Shown here piece after piece: positions 49,201 to 61,200 of a DNA stretch of 64,000 nt. Made by a program: the position numbers and the translations under genes. Under the pieces are notes generated by a model. The model was given only the letters and a program-made list of their open reading frames with translations, made no database searches and had not been told where the DNA came from. Position 1 is the first letter of the stretch. Each line of letters begins with the position of its first letter. Source of the stretch: Sclerurus mexicanus (Eukaryota > Chordata > Aves > Passeriformes > Furnariidae); NCBI GenBank assembly GCA_013396755.1, contig VWZF01007246.1:1-64000 (forward strand). Direction: 5' to 3'.

Positions 49201-52200
49201 GATCTTGCTTTTTCAAATGGGACAATTTTCCCTTCACAAAAAATTAAAGGGAGAAAGCAAACACATTATTGCATTAATAGCTACCGATTGAGACGGATGT
49301 AAATTCATGTTTAACATAATTTTTAATATCTTTCCTATTTGGCCTATTTTGATTTACAAATACCAGTTGCTGCATCTTCAAAGAATGCCTATAAAGTAGG
49401 ATAATATGACTTTCCCAATTTACATACAGGATGTTGTGTTTGCTCCAGCTGGGACCAGAAAACCAAATGGTTTTTGTTGGTAGAGGTGCTGGTTTTGAGT
49501 GTGTACACAAGCCTAGCACACTGAGTAATCTAAGAGAATGTACTGTGGTCACGTACTGGAAAACCATACAGAGCCTTGTTTAAGCATGAAACATACTGCC
49601 TATATGTTGTTAACATTGCTGCAAAGTTGATTATCACAATCACCCATGATCTAATATATCTGAAAAAGAGCTGTGGGGTTAGATCTGCATATATGTCTTA
49701 GAAAGATGCGCAAGATGACTAGATCTCCAGTTCTCATTGCATTCCAAAGGAATCTGGAAGCTAGACTTTCTTGAAAACCACTGCCTTACAGGGTTAGTTG
49801 AGCTCTTTAGATTTTGGTATTTAACTGTTTAGTCCACCCACAGGTCTTAGAAACCTGTTTCTCTTTTCCCCAGAGGATGACAACATGAGTTTTTGTCAAG
49901 ACATCTATGAGAATTGAAACATGCTTTTGTTGGCAGCATCAATTGATTCACAGGTTCCTTGTCACTGCCCATTTAACTTCAAAATTTGCCTCTTACAAAA
50001 TATGCTCATATCTTAAGTTACTCCGAGGCAAAGAAATCATTCATAAAGGTTGGAAAACTAATTTTTAACTACAAGTACAAGTCAGAAATTACTGGTTTCA
50101 GTTATTGGCATAAGATAGAAATGTAAATTGTTCAAATTACAGAAGATATACCCATGCTGATTATTTCAATATTCAGTGAAATAGTTCAGGCTATGTAAGC
50201 AGACTTCCCCCCCAGACACTTGGAGACATGGTCTTCTAGTTTGAAAAAAGTATGTTTGTGGTAACCAATGTGCAGAAAGCCACACTAACAGCATGAGAGA
50301 TGATTGCACAAAGAAGGCCATATATCCCTTTTATTTCTTTTGCCAAGATCCCTCTGAGGAGTGTCCTGAGACTATGGTTTATAACTATAGTGTGAAGTAC
50401 TGTAACCAGTCTTGCCGCTCACTGGATGAACCTGACCTGTTGTGCAAAGTTCAGATCCCACCTATGGAGGGCTGTGGTTGCCCTGAAGGGACCTACCTTA
50501 ATGAAGAAGAGCAATGTGTAACTCCAGATGACTGTCCATGCTACTACAAAGGCAAGATTGTTCAGCCTGGCAACTCCTTCCAAGAGGACAAGCTGATGTG
50601 GTAAGCTGCTCTGGTGACGCAAAGGCTGCTGCATGCCTGGGGACATAAAGGCTCACTGGGGAAGCCTCTCCTCCAATCCATGAATGGTATCATTTTACAG
50701 TGAGGAATAATGACTAGTTTCTCCTAGATTGTACCAAAGCAAATATTCCCCCAGCGGGAAACACAATCACAGCAAAGGCAGGCAAAGAACCTGAAAGCAT
50801 GTTAAGTAGAGCAATATTTGTAATCTATCTCTGCATAAAGTTCATTTTTGTGTAAAAACTATCCGTACACAGTGGGAGGAAGTTTTCTAGAAGACAGAGG
50901 ACTTGGGGGAGTTTCAGGCTTTGAAATGAAAAAGCAAAGGGAAAACCACCCTCCAGTACAACATACTGCAGACTATTTAAAAAACAAAAATGGTCCAGGA
51001 AAAAAAAATCTCAGTTTTTAAACTGATTTTTTTTTAAAGAGAATTTTTTTTGAAAATATTAAAAATATCATAACTAATTTGCATCTGCAGTGAAAAACAA
51101 TTGTCATTTTCTTGTTTTCAACCACTTTAAGGCAGTAATGCAAACAAATATCAGGGGAATGCTGTTTCATTATCTTTAGATTTTTATATATTGTCTCTCT
51201 GTCTTCCAACTGAGGATTCTAGACTATTTTGTAAACACATATTCATTTAACAGTTTAAGAGGTCTCTTATTTAAGAAAGCATTAGTCTAATCTCATGTAG
51301 TGGAAAATAAATGCTCAGAAAAAACTTGATTTAGGGAAAACACACAGTAAACCAGTGGCAGATGAAGAAAGAGTGTATAAGAGTGAGGTCTCTTAATCTT
51401 CCTTCAGGCGATGGTAATTCATGTCTGTGAAACTGATAGCTGAGCCAAATATTCATTTTGATAAGAATTTGTTATTCATGTGACTAGTGAAGATGTGCAG
51501 TGCCTTTTTCTCTAGTCAGGGAGAAATGTGCAAAGAGCTGATGTGTTTCATTTTATGGAATCTCTTTAGCAAATGCATTCAAGGAAGATTGGACTGCATT
51601 GGAGAAACTGTTCTGGTAAAAGGTGAGACTTTGTTAAATAATGGCTTTATGGTGTCAGCTAGTATTTAAAATGTTTTTCTGTGTTATCTCTCACTTTCTC
51701 TAACATTTGGTATTCTGCACATTTTTTCATTTTCCCTGAAATGTGCTGGTTATTGATAATATTTGTCTTTGTGAAATACCACCATCCTCACTGGATTCTT
51801 TAAAATATGAGGATACTTCCCAAAGCTTTGAAGTTATCTGCTTCTTCTCCCTGTGCTATTATTGGGCAGAAGCAAAAGCTATTAGAAACCTTAAATGAGG
51901 ACACATGCTGCACTCTGAAATGCTCTGGTTAGTTGTACAATTGTTGACAGCATCCTTATTTCTTTCACTAAATGATCTTAAAATGTTTTCTTCCTACTAT
52001 AGATTGCCCAGCTCCTATGTATTACTTCAACTGCAGCTCAGCAGGTCCCGGTGCAATTGGATCCGAGTGTCAGAAAAGTTGTAAGACGCAGGACATGCAC
52101 TGTGTAAGGATTTCACCTCCTGACAGAAACACAGACAACATGACTGTGCTTGTAGGATTGACCTTAACAAACACGGATGGTAACATGTTACGCTGTTCAC

Positions 52201-55200
52201 AGACCAGCTGCTTTACTGGTAACATAGCAGCTATGATACTTATAGCTTGATTGTCACTAGCTTACAGTTATGGAATTTTTTTTTAAAAATCCAAAAATTT
52301 GGCATCCAGAGCTAGCACCTCTGCTGGTTCCCCTCTCTTTCTGTCCATTAAAAAATTGACTTCTGTTGTATCTTTAAATGTGCAGTATGTCACAGAATGT
52401 GTTTCTGGCTGCATGTGTCCCGATGGGCTGGTATTGGATGGCAATGGAGGATGTATTCCCAAAGATCAATGCCCATGTGTCCATGGAGGACACTTTTATA
52501 AACCTGGGGAAACCATCAAAGTGGACTGCAACACATGGTATGTTCTTTCAGGGAGTCTTGTTTTATAAAAATGTATGTTAAAACTGTCAGTGCATCGTGC
52601 ACCCACAGGGCAGGATGTATTTTGGAGCCTTTGTCTTCATCATTAGAGTCATCAGGCTTCATGTTAAAAAGGGAAATATTTCTCTGCAATGTGCTGTATG
52701 AGCCTGCACTTGGGGTGAACAAGTACCAAGATCTTCTGTCAAACTATTTCCTTCCTTTTCTGCTTTCATACCAGCTTCAGAAGTACCAGCCTTACCCTGG
52801 TTGGTCTGTGGTTGCTCATTTAATAAGGGGAAATTGAACCTCTGTCTGTTGGGCACAGCCAAACTCTAGAAAATGATTGAACTTAGACAAGTGAGGAATT
52901 GCAGTTCTCCATCCTCATGACCTGCAGTGCTTCCAAGTACACGATTCTCAAGACAAATGAATGATCTAGTTGCTCCAGTTTCTAGGGTAATGCTGCCATA
53001 GATTTCACTGTTGCTACTGATCATGGTGGGTAAAATGCTTTGAATCCTTATCCATTATTTAGTGAGGATGAGACTATATAGTTCTGCCAAGAGGAAGCAC
53101 TTTGGTCTAATCACCACTGATATAGGCAATCAAGTTTAACATGTGAAATCAAAGCCTGGCAAGCAGTTGTTGCTATCATAGAGTCATTAAGAAGTTTTCT
53201 TTCAGTGAGGGCTTTGTTTTCCTATGAGAACATATGGGGAAAAAATGCAGTCTTTGTGTCAAGGGTATAACAACTAAAATGTTCAGTCTGCGATCCTCCT
53301 GAACTAGAGGTAAGGTTTGTCAAGGTTGGCCTTGGCTGGACATCAGGTGCCCACCTACCTGTTCTATCACTACCCTCCTCAGCAGGTCAGGGTTGAAGAG
53401 AAAATAAAATGGAAAAAACTCATGGGTCAAGATAAAGAGAGTTTAATAGAGCAAAAACAAAGGCTGTGTGCAGAAGCAAAGGAAAACAAAATATTTATTC
53501 CCTACTTCCCATCAGCAGGACATGTGCAGCCACTTTCCAGGAAATAGGGCTGAAGTATGTGTAGCAGTTGCTCCAGAAAACAAACATCATAATAACAAAT
53601 GCCCGCCCTCCCTCCCACACCACTTGTAGCTTTTCATTGCTGAGCAGACATCACTTGGTTTGCAATATCCATCCGGCCTGTTTGGGACAGCTGTCCTGTC
53701 TCTGCCCCCTCACAAGGCCTTGCCCACCAGTAAGGGAGGGATGCTGGAGAGACACCGTTGATGCTGTGCCAGGACTATGCTGCAATAACCAAAACACTGG
53801 GGTCTTACCAATACATTTCTAGATGCCAATGCACAGCACAGCACCATGAGGGCTGCTTTGGGAAAAAATTATCTCCAACTCAGCCAGACTCAATATACAG
53901 GAGATGACAGATAATATTTGTTCACACCACTGTAGTCAGGAACAGAACTGACCACAAGGTCCCTCAAAGATTAATATTCAGAAACAGTTGAAATATTCAG
54001 TTCTTCACATTGAATAGGTCTCCTAAATCCCCATTGTCTGCCGCCAGGACTAAGTGATTTAAAATATATTTGAAGGAAAAATAGACAAAGCTCAAATATG
54101 TCTAGGTAGTGAACAAGAACTTTCTGACTAATAAGTCATTTCATGGCATGATCTTGGAGCAGTTGAGAGGGAATGGCTGGAAGAGTGTGAGATGATTGTT
54201 TTCTTTGAAGCACTGCAAAACCTAAACATTTTAATTATTTTGCCCCTCCTTGGGGTTAAGGAAAACCCACTTTTCATACAAACATTGTGATTCTTTGCAT
54301 TTTGTCTCCCAGCACCTGTAACAAAAGGCAGTGGAATTGCACAGACAAACCCTGCAAGGGAACCTGCACTGTGTATGGAAATGGGCATTACATGAGCTTT
54401 GACGGGGAGAAGTTTGATTTCCTGGGAGACTGTGACTATATCCTAGCTCAGGTATCGATTTTTTTCACTTTCCCATCCATACACTTTACACAGTTTACAC
54501 TGTAGTCTTCAATCTGAGTAACTGGAAGGCATTTCCATGCAAAATAACCAACACTGATAAGCAGTGCCTACTCCCTTCCTCTGGTACCTGGAGCAGATAG
54601 GGAGATTTTCCAGATAAAACAGAGCACATTGACCCTCAGATGTGACACAAGAGGGCACTGTGTGATCCCAAACGATTGACTCCTGGGTTGGACAGCACCT
54701 TCCTGATGTCATTCCGGCATCCTCAAGGCAAAGGAATTGGTGTGGTGTTGAAAAGTGTCTCAGTCAACCAAGACTGACATTATTTTTGCTGTGACAGAAA
54801 CATGCAGAGGTTAATATGTGAGCCTCATGTATAATAATTGCATGTAATGAGACAGTACTCATTGAGACATTTTGTCATTCCCAAATTACAGTTGGTTTTG
54901 CTAGTTTTAAGAAAAAATATTTTTCCTTTTTAGTTGGGCAGGACTGCTGCTATGAAAAGATCATATTTTGCCTTAGTTTTTATTTTTTAAAATCCTGGTG
55001 AAGTATGAACCTGTTGCCAGGTCAGCTTCTAAAATTCCCTGAGTTTTGGTGAATAAAGAAGTGACAGAATAATAGAAGTCAAAAGAGAGTCTCATTCACT
55101 TAAGGCTCCTAAAAATGTTTATGACTGGTCTAGTTACCTGAAAAGATCTAATAGAACGTTATCTATTTTTTGAAGGATTTTTGCCCTAATAACATGGATG

Positions 55201-58200
55201 CTGGCACCTTCCGGATTGTAATTCAGAACAATGCCTGTGGGAAGTCACGCTCCATCTGCTCCCTAAAGATCACATTGATTTTTGAGGTTTGTCTAGAATT
55301 GGTTATAACCAAGAAGTTGTAGTCTTAATTTTGTAGCAATTAGTGTATCATCCCCTTATATTCCTACTTAGTTGCTGCTAGAGAGTACCTATGGAAGTCA
55401 AACAGCCAGAAAGCAGAGGGAGGCAAGCTGGGAAAGGTTTAGGTGTTTGGTGTTAAAGGGGACACTGAACACTTCTGCAGGTGAGGAGATAGATGCAAGG
55501 AGTCACCAGCACTCTGTGTATGTGCATCTCTGTGTGTGTTTTTGTATCTGTGACTTTAGCGGTATAGGAGTGATGGTGAAGTTTTTAGAGGGGCATGTTT
55601 CCGTACCACGGTTTGAGCACAGGGCAGTTTCTTCTCTCCAGCTCAGGCTTAGCATTTTCCCAAAGTGTACACAAAAGTGATTTCTCCCATAGTGGGGAGT
55701 AAGGGGGTGGTGAAACAAAGCAGTGAAACAAAGCAGTGTGGGAAGGGGTGCTCTGGCATGCCCAGTTGCCTGTGTGCTCAGGAGCTGCTATGCCAGTAGA
55801 ACAGATTTCATTTAGAATGAGGACAGTTTCTGTGTCCATGAAGTAAGAATTGTCATGCAAGGGCAGACGTTTCCCTTCAGACTCAGTGGGTCCTATCTGT
55901 GCCTCAAATGTCTGGCAGTAAACCACAGTATAGTGTGAATACTACCGAAAAATAAGACAAAGAACAAGAGGCAGAATACCAGGGCTGTTACAGTAAGTTT
56001 TCTGCTCGATTTCTTTCCATACAATGTATCTGTTCCTTTGCAGAGCAGTGAAATAAGGCTCTTGGAAGGAAGAATTCAGGAGATAGCCACTGATCCAGGA
56101 GCTGAAAAAAATTACAAAGTGGACCTCAGAGGAGGTTATATTGTGATTGAAACAAATCAAGGGATGAACTTCATGTGGGATCAAAAGACTACTGTTGTTG
56201 TTCATGTGGCACCATCTTTTCAGGTAGGTATGGGGTGGGTTGAGAGTTATGATTTCAAACTCAAAGTTACAGATCCAGAACTAAAGTTTCAGTTTGGAAA
56301 GTAGTGCTTGAAAAGAGTTTGGTTTAGTGGACAAGAAGCAGCAGCAAGCAGGTCTTATCTTATGTTTTGTTTCATTGTTATGCCAGTGTGAAACACTTCA
56401 GAATCTTTGGAGCTAAAAGTAAAGCCAGACATTTTGCAGTATTGGCAACACACTTACAGAGTGATCTTGTCATTTGGAGTCCAGCTTTTTCTAAGCTGTT
56501 TTCTGATGTCTGTTTAGAGACTTGCAGCTATTTGGACTTAACCTGTTCTATAGTTTATTTCTCTCGAAGAGTGGCTGCACTCAAAATAACCAGACCATTT
56601 ACTGTGCCTACGCAAACCACTCAGGGAAAAGTCTGTGGTCTTTGTGGGGACTTTGATGGCCGCTCAAGGAATGACTTCACAACCAGAGGGCAGTCTATGG
56701 AGATGAGCATCCAGGAATTTGGAAACAGCTGGAAAATAACAAGCACCTGCTCAAATATAAACATGACAGACCTGTGTGCTGATCAGCCTTTCAAGTCTGC
56801 CTTGGGACAGAAGCACTGCAGCATCATTAAGAGCAACCTCTTTGAAGCCTGTCACAGTAAGGTAATCCTGTTCTCTCATCCTCAGTAGTTTTATGCTAGG
56901 TATTTGTTGCTATTCAGCAGTACATTTGCATGAATATTTTTACTATTAAAGGCTACTACATAGATCCTTGAGTACAAGGCCTACCTCACTCAAAACCTCA
57001 TTTTAGGGCTATGCCAGTATTGAGGAAACAACAGTACCTGTTTTGAGTAACTGAAGATAAAGAGGGTAATACTTGGTCATCAGAATTAAAAAGTTAGGTA
57101 TCTGTTTGTAAAATCTAGAGATGAGTTAGGGTAGGTCTGGTTGTGTGGTGATCCTCATAGAGTCATAGAATAAGCTGAGTTGGAAGGGACCCATCAAGAT
57201 CATTGAGTCCAAACCCTGGCAGATTACCAAACAGGACACCCTAAGTATCACACCATGTGTCTGAGAGCATTGTCCAAATGCTTCTTGAACTCAGACAGAC
57301 TTGGTGGTGTAACTGCTCCTCTGGGGAGCCTGTTCCAGTGCTGGGTGAAAAACCTTTTGCTGATATCCAACCTAAACCTCCCCTCAATCAGTTTCATGCT
57401 GTTTCCTTGAGTCCAGTCACTGCACAGGATGAGAATGAACAGATCATCACCTGTCCCACTGCATTCCATCACAAGGATGTTGAAGACTCCAATGAGGTCT
57501 CCCTTCAGTCTCCTCTTCTCCAGGCTTAACAAACCAAATGACCTCAGCCACTCCTCGTATGACTTCCCCTTCAGACCCTTCAGCATCCTCATGACCCTCT
57601 TTTGGATGCTCTCTAATAGCTTAATGTCTTTTTTATATTGTGGTGCCTGAAACTGCATACAGTACTTGGGGAAGTTAATTCAAATTATCTGAAGAGATTC
57701 ATTATTTGTTTTATTTTAGACACAAATTGAATTAATCTAAACAGAATCAAGGGTACTGATTATTCATTAGAATGTCTATACAAAGATTCAGTGCACTATA
57801 ATAAGTAATTTTAAAAACAAAATTGGTTTAATTACCTTGGTAAATTTATGTTGGCACAGGTTAAAACACATGAGACATGAAGTTCAGTGAAAATAGGATT
57901 TACTTTTATACTCCATCACTATCTCTCAGTTGGAGCGTATACACTATACAGTTGTGCTAAGACAAAACAAGGTAGTTCAGTCCTGCAGAAATCACACTGG
58001 AAAGACATTTCGAGCATAAGTGGCAGTATTACACACATGAGAATGGGAAGAGTTAGAGTCCAGTTCTACCAGGCAGGTGAAAATAGAAACCTACCTGCTG
58101 TAAAATATCATAGCTCCTTCATGACAATCCCAGTCTGTCACAAACTTCCAGTGCATGACAGAAATTCAGAACCTTTTCTGTCATTAAAACACGGTGCAGC

Positions 58201-61200
58201 TGATACACCTGTGGTGACAGATCTCTTGGTATTTTGACAGGTGAACCCAATACCGTATTATGAATCTTGTGTTTCTGACTTCTGTGGCTGTGACAGTGTG
58301 GGAGACTGTGAGTGCTTTTGTACCTCAGTTGCTGCTTATTCAAGAAGCTGTAGCAGAGCTGGTGTCTGTATCAACTGGAGAACACCTGCCATTTGCCGTA
58401 AGTATTGCACTGAAAATGCACAAAGAAAAGCAATGCTCCGTCAGCTCAGGCACACAGGAGGTAAGAACACCGACATTGCTTTGCATGTATGAACTAAACA
58501 GGCTTTTTTTATCTGGTTTATCTTACTTAAATCTTTTAAACAAGATTTGAAAATAACCCCTGCCCAGTGCCTGAGACCTACAGGTGTTTTGTTCTTCTGT
58601 TCCAGCTGTGTTCTGTGATTATTACAATCCACCTGACAAACATGAGTGGTTCTACAAACCCTGTGGAGCCCCTTGTCTAAGGACCTGCAGGAACCCACAA
58701 GGGAAATGTGGGAACTTGCTGTACAGTTTAGAAGGTAATTCTTTCTTTACTTTAACGCAGTTTTCAAAGGAGTTGCAACTACTAGTTTGGTTTTAAATGT
58801 CTTAAGCATCAAGGTGGCAGACAGGTTATCCCATCTGCCCCAGAAGCTCATTGACCATGCCTTACCAAGGCTAGTCCCCATGTGATGGTACCATTTATAG
58901 CATAATTTGCCTGTTGCCTTAAAGTATGAGGAGAAATAAAAGGCCATTCAATATAAATTTGCAAAGAATAATTATCTTGACCGAGTTAATTAAAAATTTT
59001 GGGAGAGAGGAAAAAAGAGGACTGGGAAGATAATTGGAGGTGAAAAGAATATTCATACTGGAATCACATTAACTTTTAAAACAAATCTCCAGCTGATAGA
59101 GGTATTTATGTATTTTCATGTGTTTATGTAACACAGACTAAGAATGCTTTGTTTACTTTGACTTTCCAGGCTGTTACCCAGAGTGTAGCCCTGACAAGCC
59201 ATATTTTGATGAGGAGAGCAGGGAGTGTGTCTCCCTCCTCAGCTGCACATCATGGTAGGTCAGTTCATGGTGAAAAAGGTGGAACAGGATGGGAAAGGAC
59301 AGGCTAGGCAATGTTTTGTTAATGATCATAGGTGGTGGCAATTATTATTAAATCCTCCAGGAGTATGTTTTTATGTAAAAGTAGATACCGTTGTAGACTT
59401 TGTTGTACCATATATTGATCCAAGTCATAAAACAAGTCTTCTTTTCTCTTTGTCTTCAGTGATCCTGAAGAGAAACTATGTACTGAAGATTCCAGAGGTA
59501 ACTTTTCACCACTCTCAGTGTGCATTGAGGGATGATAGGACTGAAACAACCCCACATCATATATTACTGCAAGTATATTGGTAATAGGAGTCCAAATAGG
59601 TAGTTTAATAGGTGGATGCACAACAATACAGACAAAGTTTGATAAGCAAAATGCAACCTTTGACCTCAAGAACTATCTAAAGAACAATCATAGGGAGGAC
59701 AGAGAGAGGTGTGACATGGGATTCACCCTACCCGGGTAAATACCACTTTTCCACTTTCTTGGTAGACAGTGAAAGCAGAGAGTAGTCTGTAGCAGGCCAT
59801 TCATGGTACCTGTTTAAATGAGTACTTTTAGAAGAGAGCAAATCTTATAGAAGTCCTGTCCATTCATTTCTTAAAATAAGCTAAGACAGCTAGCTTATGA
59901 GAGGTATGTTTGTGTGCCTAAAGGACACAATTGCTTAAGGTGTGGTACCAAGTTCATCTGGGAGAAACCACATCCTGAAATGCAGTGTGACCCAATAGAC
60001 AACACATCTTCAGTTCTGCTGGTTTTGTTACAGTAATATACATGTATTCTTTTGGTTCCTGAATGTACACTCTCCAAAATCTGAAGAGCTTCTCATGTTT
60101 TTTAATGAAATTGTTTATCTTGGCATGTTGCTCATTAGTGGATGGAAACAGCTGTGCAACACCTCCTGAGCCAGTGTTTTATCACTCAGCAAGGCAGTAA
60201 TCCCATTCACTTTCTCTGCCAAGAGGGAATTCATCTCTGTTCCATGTGGGGTTAGGGCAGTACTAGTACTGGTGCTTTTATCAGCCAGTTATTCTTCTAT
60301 GCAAACCGACACCAAGAAACACCAGCAATCAGAAAAATCCAATCCACTTTAAAATAAAGGAGACAGTTTCCCAGTGCAGCTTCTTAAGTAGAAACCGAGA
60401 ACGTTTTTCACCCAGGTAATTCATGTTTGATGTTGTGAGTTTCAGAAGTGTAAGTGCAGAGTTTGGCTTTCTTTTCATATGTATTTGCACTGCAAGTGTT
60501 CTCTGTTACCATGGTATTTGCGCTTTTGGTGCCTCAGTTTGCCTTTGCTGCTATAATGGAAAGACCTACACCTTAAATGAAACGGTATACAGCCACGTGT
60601 ATGGCACCGAGTGTGGTGAAGCTGTCTGCGGCCCTAACGGAGAGATCATTAAAACACTTACCCCATGCAGAACACCATCTACACCAGCACAAGGTACTTG
60701 ATTTGTAAGAGGTTTGGTGCTGACTCTGTGGAAGTGTGTAAGGGTAATAAGAGCTATCCATCTTGGAAAAAGACTCCTACTGTGTGTCTAGGATAAGCAC
60801 AGAATTTAAGACTGTTGAAGTTTCCAAAATGAGGGATCAGAGCTTGTGGATGTTGTAGTGAGGACCAAAAGTGTAATTTTTGTAAGTTCTTATTGACCTT
60901 ACTGTCAGTGAATTAGAGAGGTAATAGAGATATTTGGTCATTTTTCAGTACAGCTTTTACAATAATCTTGGACATACCACAGTTGACATTCTAGTGTTGT
61001 TAGTCTCAATATTTCATACCTCTAAACCTTGTTTTTCTCCTTCTTACCACTTGTAACACACTATGGCTCTTATTGTACAGTTTTCTGCATTGGAATAAGT
61101 GAGTCTCAAATGGGTCACTGGAACACGAAAATAAAGCTGCCTGGCAATTATCTCCCTTTCCAAAAGACATGTTGCAGTGTGAAGAGAATGTGAAAGAGCA

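Noticed and set aside
55711..55736. 13-bp tandem repeat TGAAACAAAGCAG
   Set aside because: A short two-copy duplication deep in an intron with no visible consequence.
57248..57658. Possible independent minus-strand gene in an ovomucin intron
   Set aside because: The peptide is the C-terminal part of CR1 ORF2 and ends within a typical CR1 3' tail, so it is a retroposon fragment.
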